A stretch of DNA of 64,000 nt from NCBI RefSeq assembly GCF_003967515.1, contig NZ_BIFQ01000001.1, positions 1,550,001-1,614,000 of the forward strand, written 5' to 3'. This DNA comes from Dictyobacter aurantiacus. GTDB lineage: Bacteria > Chloroflexota > Ktedonobacteria > Ktedonobacterales > Ktedonobacteraceae. Shown here piece after piece: positions 42,923-52,373 of this stretch. A program made the position numbers and the translations under genes. Position 1 is the first letter of the stretch; each line of letters opens with the position of its first letter. Below the pieces are notes generated by a model that saw only the letters and a program-made list of their open reading frames with translations, was not told the DNA's origin and ran no database searches.

Positions 42923-43615
42923 ATGGTCAAAACACGAGAATATCAGGCGTTGCTCAGCGCTTGTGCCCGGGAAGGTTGCCTCCTTTGTAATCTGGTTCAT
43001 GAAAGTATCTATCGCTACCTGGACTCCTGGAAGTATGAACTCTTTACAGATGTAGAGATTCGGCAAGAATTGCGCAACACGCAGGGCTTCTGCTATATTC
43101 ATACCTGGCAGCTGGCACGCATGGGTGCCACCTTGCCCATCGCGCAGGCATATCGCGATATTCTCTCCGACACCATTGATCAGTTACAGCAGAACAGCTC
43201 CGCCACGGGTCCATCAGGAGGATTATTCCGCCGGCTCTTCGAGAACAAGGAGGACGCCACCAATAAACCTGATTGTCCCGCCTGCAAACAGAAAGCGCAG
43301 GCCGAGGAACGCTACATCCACAGCCTGCGCCAGGCATTGCTCGACGATGAATTTCTGGCCGCCCTCTCGCAATCCACCGGACTGTGCCTGGACCACTTTA
43401 AGCTGGCCAGCGAGATGCGCACCAAAGAGGTTCCCGGCAACTGGTATCAGCGCCTGCGCCAGGCCCAGCTCACCTGTCTACAGCGGCTCGACGCCCAGCT
43501 GGGCGAGTTGATCCGCAAGCACGACTATCGCTTTAAAGAGGAGGAGCGCGGCAGCGAGATGCTTGCCTGGAAGCGGGCAGCCGGCCTCGTCGCCGGAGAA
43601 GACGTTCTTTCGTGA
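42923..43615 (+). CDS. Cys-rich DUF6062-like protein
   Basis: A 230-aa soluble, helical protein with spaced Cys/His motifs: GCLLCNLVHES near residue 18, GFCYIHTWQLA near 55, PDCPACKQKA near 115 and GLCLDHFKLA near 150. The repeated C-x2-C / C-x2-H pattern in two halves suggests two metal sites. It fits DUF6062-type proteins, whose function is unknown. AAAGG lies just upstream of the ATG. A long perfect palindrome begins inside its stop region. Confidence 0.65.
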   Translation: MVKTREYQALLSACAREGCLLCNLVHESIYRYLDSWKYELFTDVEIRQELRNTQGFCYIHTWQLARMGATLPIAQAYRDILSDTIDQLQQNSSATGPSGGLFRRLFENKEDATNKPDCPACKQKAQAEERYIHSLRQALLDDEFLAALSQSTGLCLDHFKLASEMRTKEVPGNWYQRLRQAQLTCLQRLDAQLGELIRKHDYRFKEEERGSEMLAWKRAAGLVAGEDVLS

Positions 43616-43666
43616 TGTAACATGAAGATGGGCGCCGGACCGGCGCCCATCTTCATGTTACATCAC
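43612..43666. terminator. 27-bp perfect palindrome between convergent genes
   Basis: Arms of 27 bp meet with a single central A (43639), from GTGATGTAACATGAAGATGG onward. It covers the TGA of the plus-strand gene and ends 10 bases before the stop of gltB, so it serves both genes as a bidirectional terminator. Confidence 0.85.
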
Positions 43667-43676
43667 ATATTTATCC

Positions 43677-46600
43677 TTAATGAGAGACGCTCAACAGACC
43701 ATCATAGTCGCTGGCGCCGATGAAATCGCGCGCGGAGACCGTCGAGTTCTCGGGCTGGACGCGCCAGAACTTGCCGCTGAGTTGATCCCAGTCGGCCAGG
43801 ATCTCTTCGGCGTATTTGCTGCGCGTCCTGCGCGCATGCAGCTCAACGACGCTGCGCAGGGCTTCCAGCTCGCTGCCATCTTCGATACGGCTGAGTCCAA
43901 CCATCTCTGTGTTGCAGCGACCTACGAAGTGGTCCTCACGATCCAGCACGTAGGAGACACCGGCGGACATGCCAGCGCCGAAGTTCTGTCCGGTCTCACC
44001 CAGGACCACAACCATGCCACCGGTCATATACTCGCAGGCGTGATCGCCAACACCCTCGACTACGGCGACGGCACCACTATTGCGGACCGCGAAGCGCTCA
44101 CCGGCACGACCAGCCGCGAAGAGGTAGCCAGCCGTTGCTCCATACAGGGCCGTATTGCCAAGGATGATGTTATCCTGCGAGGCAAAGGTTGAATCGGTTG
44201 GCGGCACAATCACAATCTGTCCACCACCCATGCTCTTGCCGACGTAGTCGTTGGCGTCTCCACTCAGGATCAGGCGCATGCCGGATACGTTGAAGGCGCC
44301 AAAGCTCTGGCCAGCAGAACCGGTAAAGTTGCAGGTGATGCTGATACCAGGCAGACCCTCGTTGCCGTAGCGCCGGGCGATTTCACCCGCCAGGCTGACG
44401 CCGATCGAGCGATCATAGTTGTTGATCTCATGCTGGGTGATGATGCTGCGCTCGCCACGTAGAGCTGGCTCGGCATCGATCAACAGTTTTTCAGCCACCT
44501 TAGACTGTGGTACCGTCGTCTGGGCGTTGGGATCAGAGATGACCGGCAAAGAGGTCAGCAGTGGCGTCACGTCCAGATCACAATCAACTTTACCTTGCAG
44601 CAGGTCCGCGCGTCCAATAACATCCTCCAGCCGTGAGAAGCCAAGCTCGGCCAGCAGCTCGCGTACCTCTTCCGCTACCTGGGTCAGGTAGTTGATCAGG
44701 AACTGGGGACGACCGGTAAACTTGGCGCGCAGATCCTCGCGCTGGGTCGCGATGCCGGCCGGACAGGTGTTCAGGTGACACTGGCGAGCCATATCGCAGC
44801 CCAGCGAGACCAGGGCTGAGGTACCGAAACCGAATTCTTCAGCACCGAGCAGGGCGCCGATAATCACGTCGCGACCAGTCTTAAAACCACCGTCGACGCG
44901 CAGTTTCACGCGCTTGCGCAGGCCGTTCTTCACCAGCACCTGCTGGGCCTCGGCCAGACCACGCTCCCACGGCATACCCACGTGCTTGATCGACTGGATC
45001 GGTGAAGCACCGGTCCCGCCATCATGGCCGCTGATCAAGACATAGTTGGCATGACCTTTAGCGACACCGGCTGCAATCGTACCAACACCAGCCGCCGAGA
45101 CCAGCTTCACACCAACACGGGCACCCGGATTGATCTGGTGCAGGTCATAGATCAGTTGCGCGATATCTTCAATACTATAGATGTCATGGTGCGGTGGAGG
45201 CGAGATCAATTGTACGCCCGGCGCCGTGTGGCGCAACTTGGCGATAAACGGCGTCACCTTGAAGGGTGGTAGCTGGCCGCCCTCACCCGGCTTGGAACCC
45301 TGAGCCATCTTAATCTCCAGCTCCTCGGCCCGCACCAGGTACTCCGGAGTCACGCCGAAGCGTGCCGACGCCACCTGCTTGATCTTACTGCTGACGGGAT
45401 AGCCCTCAATGGTCTTGTGATACCACTCGGGATCTTCACCACCCTCGCCGGTATTGTTGCGCGCGCCGATGCTATTCATCGCCGCCGCGATCGTCTGGTG
45501 GGTCTCAGGACTGAGCGCGCCCACCGACATCGCCGAAATAACGAAGCGGGAGCGGATCGACTCCATCGACTCGACCTGATCCAATGGGATTGGCTCGCGC
45601 GGTACGAACTTCAGCAGGTCGCGCAGCACAGTCGCCGGTCGCTGATAGACCAGCGAGGTGAACTGCTGGTAATCTTCCTTCGCACCCGATTGCGCCGCCT
45701 TCTGCAGAGCGCGCACGATCAGGGGATTGAAGGCGTGGTATTCAGCATCGCGGCGGAAACGATAGCGGCCCAGGTCGGCCAGTTTACGCTTCTTGGGATT
45801 GGCGGCTTCAGGCGATGCCTGCGCCTGCTGCAGATCTTCCGCCTGCTTGATCAACTGCTCAGACACCAGCTGATAGGTGATCTTGCCGGTATGGAAGGTG
45901 GAACCCGCGAAGCAGCGCTCAACAAATTCAGGCACCAGGCCCAGCACCTCAAATTGTCCCGCGCCAATGATATTGCGCAGGGTCGAGATGCCCATGCGCG
46001 CCATGATCTTGCATAGACCCTCTTCAATAACGTGGATGTAGCGCTCAACAGCCAGCTCGCGCGTCACATGTTCGAGGCGACGATCGCCAGCCATGGCACG
46101 TACGCTCTCCAGCGCCATGGTGGGTACGATGGCTTCAGCACCATAGCCCAGTACCAGCGCAATCTGATGAACGTCGCAGACCTTGCCGGTCTGACAGATC
46201 AGCGAGGCACGCGAACGCAGCCCCTTGTCGATCAGAGCCCGGTGAACCGCGCCAATGGCGATCACCATCGGGACGGGCAGGCGCGTCAGCGAGGCATCGC
46301 TATCACTCAGGACGATCAGGGTAATGCCATCATTGATAGCCGCGATCGCCTCCGCCTCCAGGCGGTCAAGCGTCTTTTCAACGCCCGCGCTGCCATCGGT
46401 AATATCGAAGGTCGTCAACAGGGTACGGGAGCGGAAATGCTCGTCATCAATCTGGCACAACGACTCTAATTGAGCTTCAGTCAAAATCGGCGACTTCAAA
46501 TGAATCAGGTGCGCGTGATCGGCCGTCTCGGTCAGCAGGCTGCCACGGCGACCGATGTAGGTATCCAGCGACATCACCACGCGCTCACGCAACGGGTCGA

Positions 46601-48212
46601 TGGGAGGATTGGTCACCTGGGCGAAACGCTGCCGGAAGTAATCCGAGAACGAACGCTGCTGATTGGAAAGAACCGCCAGTGGCGCGTCATCGCCCATGCT
46701 CCAGGTCGGCTCTTTATTCTCCGACAGGATCGGGCGCAGCACCATCTCGACATCCTCATGTGTATACCCAAAGATCTGCTGACGTACGAACACATCGCTG
46801 ATCTCTGGCGCATAACCGGGATCGGGCACCTCCTCAAGAGAGGACTCAGGCAGGCTCACACGATGGCTCTCCAGCCACTCTTGATAGGGCTGACGCTGGG
46901 CCAGGGCCTCTTTAATATCCGCATCGCGCAGGAAAACCTGGTGCTCCAGATCAACGGCGATCATCTCACCGGGTCCGAGGCGACCCTTCTCCACGACATC
47001 CTGCGGCTCAACCGAGACTACACCGACCTCTGACGCAACGATCAGCAGGCCCTGGGCGGTCAGCACGTAGCGAGCGGGACGCAGGCCATTGCGATCCAGC
47101 GCCGCGCCAACGGTACGGCCATCGGTAAAGACCAGAGCGGCCGGACCATCCCATGGCTCAATCAGACCGGCATGGTAATCGCACCACGCGCGCCGGGCGG
47201 CATCCAGTTCTGGATCATGCTCCCAGGCGGGCGGGACCAGCATCTGCATACTCTGCAGCAGATCGCGACCAGAGGCGGCCAGAAACTCCAGCGCATTGTC
47301 CAGTTGGGCGGAATCGCTGTTTCCAGGCTGCACCACGGGCAGCAGATCTTGTATCTGCTCATTCCAATACGGCGACGTCATAGAGCCTTCGCGCGCCTGC
47401 ATCCAGTTGCGGTTGCCCTGAATAGTATTGATCTCACCATTGTGGGCCAGCAAGCGCATTGGTTGGGCCAATGGCCAGGCAGGAAATGTATTGGTGCTAT
47501 AACGCTGATGGAAGACAGCCAGCGCGCTCGTAAAGCGCGGATTGGCCAGGTCTTGATAGAAGTTGGCCAGGTCATTGGGCGCCAGCAAGCCTTTGTGAAC
47601 GAGAACGGTATTGGAAAGTGAGGCGATGTAACAATCTGAAATATCAGCCTCCGTAAGCTTCCTCTCGATCAAACGCCGGGCATGATAGAGGGCTTTCCCA
47701 TATGCCTCAACAGTAAAATCAGCGGGACAAGCGACCAGGACCTGCGCGATCTCGGGTGCAATCTCGCGGGCGCGTGTTCCCAGAACGTTATAGTTCACGG
47801 GAGGAGTACGCCAGCCCAGAATGACCAGACCGGCATCCTGCAAAACCTGCTCGATGATCTGGCGACATTGTTGCGTATGGACACTGCCCCTGGGAGGGAG
47901 AAAAACCATGCCGACACCCAGATCCGCCGGGTTGGCGACTGTCACTTGCTGTTTTTCCAGTTCCTCAAGAAGCAATGCTCTAGGAATTTGTGTGAGAATG
48001 CCAGCGCCATCATATACCTCTGCGTCCGCATCCTGGGCACCACGATGGGTCAATCGCGCCAGCGCTTCCAGGGCCTGTTGTACCAGGGAATGGTTGGCCT
48101 CACCGGAAACGTGCGCTAAGAAACCCGTGCCGCAGGCGTCATGTTCCCAACGGCTATCATAAAGCGGATACGTTTGACACGCAGATTCAATGGCTTCATG
48201 CTTGTGCGTCAT
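43677..48212 (-). CDS. gltB: Glutamate synthase, large subunit
   Basis: A 1511-aa enzyme that transfers the amide of glutamine to 2-oxoglutarate, giving two glutamates; it is the ammonia-assimilation partner of glutamine synthetase. ATG 48212 has GGGAGAG seven bases upstream. A 26-residue propeptide precedes Cys27 (HDACGTGF), the N-terminal nucleophile of the glutaminase domain. The central domain, the FMN-binding domain (GGDPEWY-like GEGGEDPEWYHKTIEGYPVS, GHDGGTGASP) and the 3Fe-4S Cys cluster CDMARQCHLNTCP are visible, as is the C-terminal beta-helix of repeated G-x-x-I/V-x-G. No small subunit gene (gltD) is in the window. PEP carboxylase, divergently placed, would supply the carbon skeleton. 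Confidence 0.96.
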   Translation of the reverse strand: MTHKHEAIESACQTYPLYDSRWEHDACGTGFLAHVSGEANHSLVQQALEALARLTHRGAQDADAEVYDGAGILTQIPRALLLEELEKQQVTVANPADLGVGMVFLPPRGSVHTQQCRQIIEQVLQDAGLVILGWRTPPVNYNVLGTRAREIAPEIAQVLVACPADFTVEAYGKALYHARRLIERKLTEADISDCYIASLSNTVLVHKGLLAPNDLANFYQDLANPRFTSALAVFHQRYSTNTFPAWPLAQPMRLLAHNGEINTIQGNRNWMQAREGSMTSPYWNEQIQDLLPVVQPGNSDSAQLDNALEFLAASGRDLLQSMQMLVPPAWEHDPELDAARRAWCDYHAGLIEPWDGPAALVFTDGRTVGAALDRNGLRPARYVLTAQGLLIVASEVGVVSVEPQDVVEKGRLGPGEMIAVDLEHQVFLRDADIKEALAQRQPYQEWLESHRVSLPESSLEEVPDPGYAPEISDVFVRQQIFGYTHEDVEMVLRPILSENKEPTWSMGDDAPLAVLSNQQRSFSDYFRQRFAQVTNPPIDPLRERVVMSLDTYIGRRGSLLTETADHAHLIHLKSPILTEAQLESLCQIDDEHFRSRTLLTTFDITDGSAGVEKTLDRLEAEAIAAINDGITLIVLSDSDASLTRLPVPMVIAIGAVHRALIDKGLRSRASLICQTGKVCDVHQIALVLGYGAEAIVPTMALESVRAMAGDRRLEHVTRELAVERYIHVIEEGLCKIMARMGISTLRNIIGAGQFEVLGLVPEFVERCFAGSTFHTGKITYQLVSEQLIKQAEDLQQAQASPEAANPKKRKLADLGRYRFRRDAEYHAFNPLIVRALQKAAQSGAKEDYQQFTSLVYQRPATVLRDLLKFVPREPIPLDQVESMESIRSRFVISAMSVGALSPETHQTIAAAMNSIGARNNTGEGGEDPEWYHKTIEGYPVSSKIKQVASARFGVTPEYLVRAEELEIKMAQGSKPGEGGQLPPFKVTPFIAKLRHTAPGVQLISPPPHHDIYSIEDIAQLIYDLHQINPGARVGVKLVSAAGVGTIAAGVAKGHANYVLISGHDGGTGASPIQSIKHVGMPWERGLAEAQQVLVKNGLRKRVKLRVDGGFKTGRDVIIGALLGAEEFGFGTSALVSLGCDMARQCHLNTCPAGIATQREDLRAKFTGRPQFLINYLTQVAEEVRELLAELGFSRLEDVIGRADLLQGKVDCDLDVTPLLTSLPVISDPNAQTTVPQSKVAEKLLIDAEPALRGERSIITQHEINNYDRSIGVSLAGEIARRYGNEGLPGISITCNFTGSAGQSFGAFNVSGMRLILSGDANDYVGKSMGGGQIVIVPPTDSTFASQDNIILGNTALYGATAGYLFAAGRAGERFAVRNSGAVAVVEGVGDHACEYMTGGMVVVLGETGQNFGAGMSAGVSYVLDREDHFVGRCNTEMVGLSRIEDGSELEALRSVVELHARRTRSKYAEEILADWDQLSGKFWRVQPENSTVSARDFIGASDYDGLLSVSH

Positions 48213-49073
48213 GCATTGCTCTCCCAATTAAAGACTATCTTGCCAATGCTAAGAGGCACCTGCGCCGGAGCCGGAGAGTTCGACGAACTGTCGTTGGCCG
48301 CCGAAATCATTTTCGCTGTTTCGGGTATGTGCAAGAGGGACGTTGTTTCAGGCTTAAAACATTTGGAGTATGTCGTCGCGACATGGAATGGATGAGCATC
48401 ATAGCTCTTCGTACAGATCTGGTAACATTACCACTTGTGGAGAGAGTATAGCATACAGATAAGCATCCAAACAAGCTTTGTATATGTAGAAAGTAACTAC
48501 ACTGCTCCCAGCGAAATAGTATACTTTCAACTCCCTTTTGATAGACTCTACGACAGGCAGAGCCGAAATAATGGCCATTTCTCCCCCCTACGACATTAGC
48601 GAATCCGGCGAGTGTTCCAGCCGAAAAAAGCTCAAAGCAGCGTCATAACCAGATATTGCGACAGGTAATTCAAACGCCCGGCGCTTCAATAGAGAGATTC
48701 GTCTCACAGAAGAAAGATCCACATTCCCCAACGGCCCCTGTATGATTTCTCCATAAAAGCGGGAGTGCCCCTCACCAATCCCTTCTTCTCCCTCCCGCGT
48801 GGGAGGTGCAGGAGGGCGTCTGGCCCTCCTGCCGGGGGCGTGGGGGTGTCCCCCCACCAATTTCTTTCTTCTCCCTCGCCGCCGCAGGCGGGGAAATATG
48901 TCAACCAGCTACATCTTGCCTGCGGCACAAATATGCTAGAATGAAAGCAAAGTGCACAAGATCAAGCCAGCAAGTGGAGCCACGCACGCGAATAAAAAGG
49001 TCTCTACACCGAGAGCATCTGGCAACGACGTTGATCCTGTACTCATCAAATGTGTTTATAGTAAGGACAGATT
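48213..49073. other. Divergent gltB-ppc intergenic region
   Basis: The 861 bases carry the promoters of both genes and a dispersed hairpin repeat (48785-48905). I found no gene and no recognisable riboswitch, though the gltB leader (about 48230-48330) contains several GC-rich inverted pieces. Confidence 0.55.
48785..48905. repeat. Dispersed GC-rich hairpin repeat, copy 2
   Basis: Matches the reverse complement of the repeat at 3690-3800: GGGAGGTGCAGGAGGGC, a 10-bp stem GCAGGAGGGC/GCCCTCCTGC with a 5-nt loop (48808-48832), then a GTGGGGGTGTCC-like part, a pyrimidine tract and CGCCGCAGGCGG. Loops differ between copies while stems are kept. Confidence 0.8.
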
Positions 49074-51992
49074 ATGTCAGAACGAATGTACCGTCGAGAA
49101 AAAGACCATGCGCTCCGACAGGATATACGTGTCCTGGGCAACACATTGGGGCAGTCTATTCAACGGCACGAAGGCCATCAAGTCTTTGATACAGTAGAGC
49201 AATTGCGTGGCCTTTGCATCCGCCTGCGCGACCAGAGTGAGCGTCTGAAACAGGTAGACGATGCCGAGAAAATCACGATCCAGCAGCAGATTCACGATAT
49301 GGAGCAAGAGATCTTGCGCATTGTGAGCGAGAGTGATCTGGATACCGCCATCGATGTAATTCGCGCTTTTACCGTCTATTTCCACCTGGTCAATACCGCC
49401 GAGCAGTACCATCGTATCCGCCGCCGGCGCGCCCATGAGCTTGATCCTCAGTCTACCCCGCAACGCGGCTCTCTTGAGGCGCTGGTCGAATTCTTTAAGC
49501 GCAACCAGATCGATGGGGAGACGCTGCAGAAGCTCTTCAATCAGATGTCGATCGATCTGGTCTTTACGGCCCATCCGACCGAGGCGACACGCCGCAGCCT
49601 GATCACGAAATCACGCCGCATTACCGAGCTCTTGAATAAATCAGATCACGCCGATCTGATGACACAGCGTGAGCGCGAGCAGTGGCAGCGCGATCTCGAT
49701 ACCGTCATCGATCTGCTCTGGCGAACGGACGCGGTGCGCCAGGTGCGGCCGCAACCACTGGATGAGATCAAGATGGGCATCTACTACCTGGATGAGATCA
49801 TCTACTATGCCCTACCGGATCTGTACGCGGAATTCGAGGAGCTGCTGCACAAAGAATATCCCGACCTGGTGGTCCCACCCTTTTTACGCGTCGGCTCCTG
49901 GATCGGCGGCGACCAGGATGGCAATCCATTCATCCATGCCGATACGCTGCTGACAGCATTGAATCAACAGCGCAACTATATCTTAATCCATTATCGGCGT
50001 ACGCTGTTTGAGCTGGCCCGCGAGTGCTCACAATCTATCGATCATTCCACCGTCACTCCGGAACTGCAGGCATCGCTGGACCGTGATATGGCGGCCATGC
50101 CAGAGTACACGGAAGAGCTGGGACCCCAGACGGCGCTCGAACCATACCGTGCCAAATTCTCACTTATGTGGAAGCGGCTGGGCGAGAACCGGGCCATGCC
50201 ACCTATCCCCCAGCAACTCTCCTGGAGCTCTTCACCATTGGCGGATCAACAGGAAGAGACGGGCCAGGGGATCGCCTATAAGGACGCGGAAGAGCTGCTC
50301 GCCGATCTGCGCCTGGTGCAGGATAGCCTGCTGGCCGATGGCGAAACGACGATCGCGCAGGGTCCCTTGCAAACGCTGATCCGCCAGGTCGAGAGCTTTG
50401 GCTTCTATTTCGCCGCGCTGGACGTGCGCCAGCATAGCGAGCGCCATTCGTCCGCCGTCTCAGAACTGCTACAGGTTACCGGACTGCGCAAGGATGACTA
50501 TAAGACTTTGCCCGAGCAGGAGCGCGTCCAGATCCTGGAAAATCTATTGCAGGACCCACGCATCCTGACCCGGCCCGGCCTTAAACTAAGTCCGGAGACC
50601 AGCCAGATCCTGACCAACTTCCAGACGATTCGCCAGGTGCGCGAGACCTTCGGTAAGCGTGCCGTGAACTGCTACATCACCAGCATGTCGCATTCGCTCA
50701 GCGATCTACTGGAGGTGCAGTTCTTCTGCAAAGAGATGGGCATCTACGATCTGCCAATCGTGCCGCTGTTCGAGACCATTGATGACCTGCGTCGGTGTAC
50801 CGACATCCTGGAGACGGCCTTTACCCATCCACTCTACCAGGAATACCTGAAGAATTGTGGCTATGAGCAGCAGGTGATGCTGGGCTATTCAGATAGCAGT
50901 AAAGATGGTGGCATCCTGACCTCAAGCTGGGAGCTCTATCAGGCCCAGAGCCGGCTGGCCACGCTGAGCCAGCGTCACGGCATCACTATTACCATCTTCC
51001 ACGGTCGCGGCGGTGCCATCGGTCGCGGCGGCGGCCCCATCTACCAGGCGATCCTGGCTCAACCACCGGTCTCGGTCAATGGTCGCCTGCGCATCACCGA
51101 ACAGGGTGAGATGCTCTCGTTCAAATACGGCATCCATGACATCGCGATCCGCAACATGGAACTGGTGATCGCCGGGGCCGTGCAGTCCAGTATTCCCATC
51201 GAACATATCGTTGAATCCCAGGTCCATCCCAAACCAAAAACCGACTGGGTCGCGACCATGACCCGGCTCTCGAACAGTGCCCATAGCCGCTATCGCAAGC
51301 TGATCTATGAGGATCCGGCCTTCCTGACCTTCTTTGAGCAGGCCACCCCCATCAAAGAGATCGGCTGGCTCAACATTGGTTCCCGTCCGGCGCGCAGGAC
51401 CGTTGGACGCGCCATCGAAGAGCTACGGGCCATCCCCTGGATCTTCTCCTGGATGCAGACCCGCTATGTGCTCCCAAGCTGGTATGGTGTGGGAGGCGCG
51501 CTCGAAGAATACCTGCAGGAAGATCCCGATCGGCTGGCCCAGCTGCAGCAGATGTATAAACAGTGGCCATTCTTGCAGACCTTCCTGGATAACCTGCAGA
51601 TGACGCTCTCCAAGGCGGATATGAGCATCGCCCATGTGTATGCCCACTTCCTGGTTGAAGATCGAGGGCTGAGCGAGCGCATCGCCCGCGAGATCCAGTC
51701 TGAATATGAGCGCACCTGCCGCGCGGTCACCGCCATCGTCGGCGGCAGAAATCTGCTGGATAACTCTCCCACCCTGCAGGAATCGATCCGGCGGCGCAAT
51801 CCCTATGTTGATCCGCTCAGCTATTTCCAGATCATCCTCCTCAAGCGCCTGCGCGCCCTGGGTGGTCCCCTTACGCTGGACGCGGAAGCGCAAAAGCAGG
51901 CATCAGCCGAAGAGAACGAGCGTGCCCGCCTTACCTATGCGGTACTCCTGACCATCAATGGTATTGCCGCCGGCGTCCGCAATACCGGTTAA
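49074..51992 (+). CDS. ppc: Phosphoenolpyruvate carboxylase
   Basis: A 972-aa cytosolic enzyme that carboxylates PEP with bicarbonate to oxaloacetate, replenishing the TCA cycle. Conserved elements are present: the catalytic His in VFTAHPTEATRRS, VGSWIGGDQDGNP, LDVRQHSERHSSA, GYSDSSKDGG, the mobile loop FHGRGGAIGRGGGP, and the C-terminal NTG. Length is slightly above the bacterial average (880-950), mainly at the N-terminus. AAGGA lies six bases before the ATG. It is divergent from gltB and is followed by a strong terminator. Confidence 0.97.
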   Translation: MSERMYRREKDHALRQDIRVLGNTLGQSIQRHEGHQVFDTVEQLRGLCIRLRDQSERLKQVDDAEKITIQQQIHDMEQEILRIVSESDLDTAIDVIRAFTVYFHLVNTAEQYHRIRRRRAHELDPQSTPQRGSLEALVEFFKRNQIDGETLQKLFNQMSIDLVFTAHPTEATRRSLITKSRRITELLNKSDHADLMTQREREQWQRDLDTVIDLLWRTDAVRQVRPQPLDEIKMGIYYLDEIIYYALPDLYAEFEELLHKEYPDLVVPPFLRVGSWIGGDQDGNPFIHADTLLTALNQQRNYILIHYRRTLFELARECSQSIDHSTVTPELQASLDRDMAAMPEYTEELGPQTALEPYRAKFSLMWKRLGENRAMPPIPQQLSWSSSPLADQQEETGQGIAYKDAEELLADLRLVQDSLLADGETTIAQGPLQTLIRQVESFGFYFAALDVRQHSERHSSAVSELLQVTGLRKDDYKTLPEQERVQILENLLQDPRILTRPGLKLSPETSQILTNFQTIRQVRETFGKRAVNCYITSMSHSLSDLLEVQFFCKEMGIYDLPIVPLFETIDDLRRCTDILETAFTHPLYQEYLKNCGYEQQVMLGYSDSSKDGGILTSSWELYQAQSRLATLSQRHGITITIFHGRGGAIGRGGGPIYQAILAQPPVSVNGRLRITEQGEMLSFKYGIHDIAIRNMELVIAGAVQSSIPIEHIVESQVHPKPKTDWVATMTRLSNSAHSRYRKLIYEDPAFLTFFEQATPIKEIGWLNIGSRPARRTVGRAIEELRAIPWIFSWMQTRYVLPSWYGVGGALEEYLQEDPDRLAQLQQMYKQWPFLQTFLDNLQMTLSKADMSIAHVYAHFLVEDRGLSERIAREIQSEYERTCRAVTAIVGGRNLLDNSPTLQESIRRRNPYVDPLSYFQIILLKRLRALGGPLTLDAEAQKQASAEENERARLTYAVLLTINGIAAGVRNTG

Positions 51993-52008
51993 AGGTTCGG
52001 AGTTCACC

Positions 52009-52068
52009 TCCGATTGAACAAGAAGCGCCGCTCCCTGGTCGGGGAGCGGCGCTTCTTGTTCAATCGGA
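52009..52068. terminator. Terminator of ppc
   Basis: A perfect 27-bp stem (TCCGATTGAACAAGAAGCGC onward) with a 6-nt loop, followed by TATTTTATTG. It begins 17 bases after the ppc stop codon. Confidence 0.88.
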
Positions 52069-52321
52069 TATTTTATTGTTCGCGCTTGAATTCTTTAATA
52101 AATTTTGGTAAGAGGATAAGATGCGATGATAGGGCGACGGTCCATAACGCCACCGTGATGACATTACCATATTTTTGTGTAAAAGAACTATTTTTTTGTG
52201 TTGTCCCTAATACCATTATACGTCCTCTCAGCTCTACAATCTCAGCCATAAGTGTTAGCCATACACTAACATATACACATCATACCCAACAGATGGTTAC
52301 GGAATCAAACACAGCTACAAG

Positions 52322-52362
52322 GGTTCGGATCTCGCGTTTTAATTGGACGCGAGGTCCGAACC
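52322..52362. terminator. Terminator facing the membrane-protein gene
   Basis: GGTTCGGATCTCGCGT pairs with ACGCGAGGTCCGAACC with one G-T pair and a 9-nt T-rich loop. It lies 12 bases beyond the stop of the minus-strand gene. The 52069-52321 stretch holds no gene that I can support. Confidence 0.65.
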
Positions 52363-52373
52363 TATGAGGGTGG

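Noticed and set aside
45417..46016. Long frame opposite gltB
   Set aside because: It is an antisense shadow of a well-supported gene, typical of GC-rich coding DNA, and has no ribosome-binding site.
48213..48420. Riboswitch (glycine or glutamine type) upstream of gltB
   Set aside because: Some short motifs are suggestive, but none of the conserved cores of these classes could be completed.
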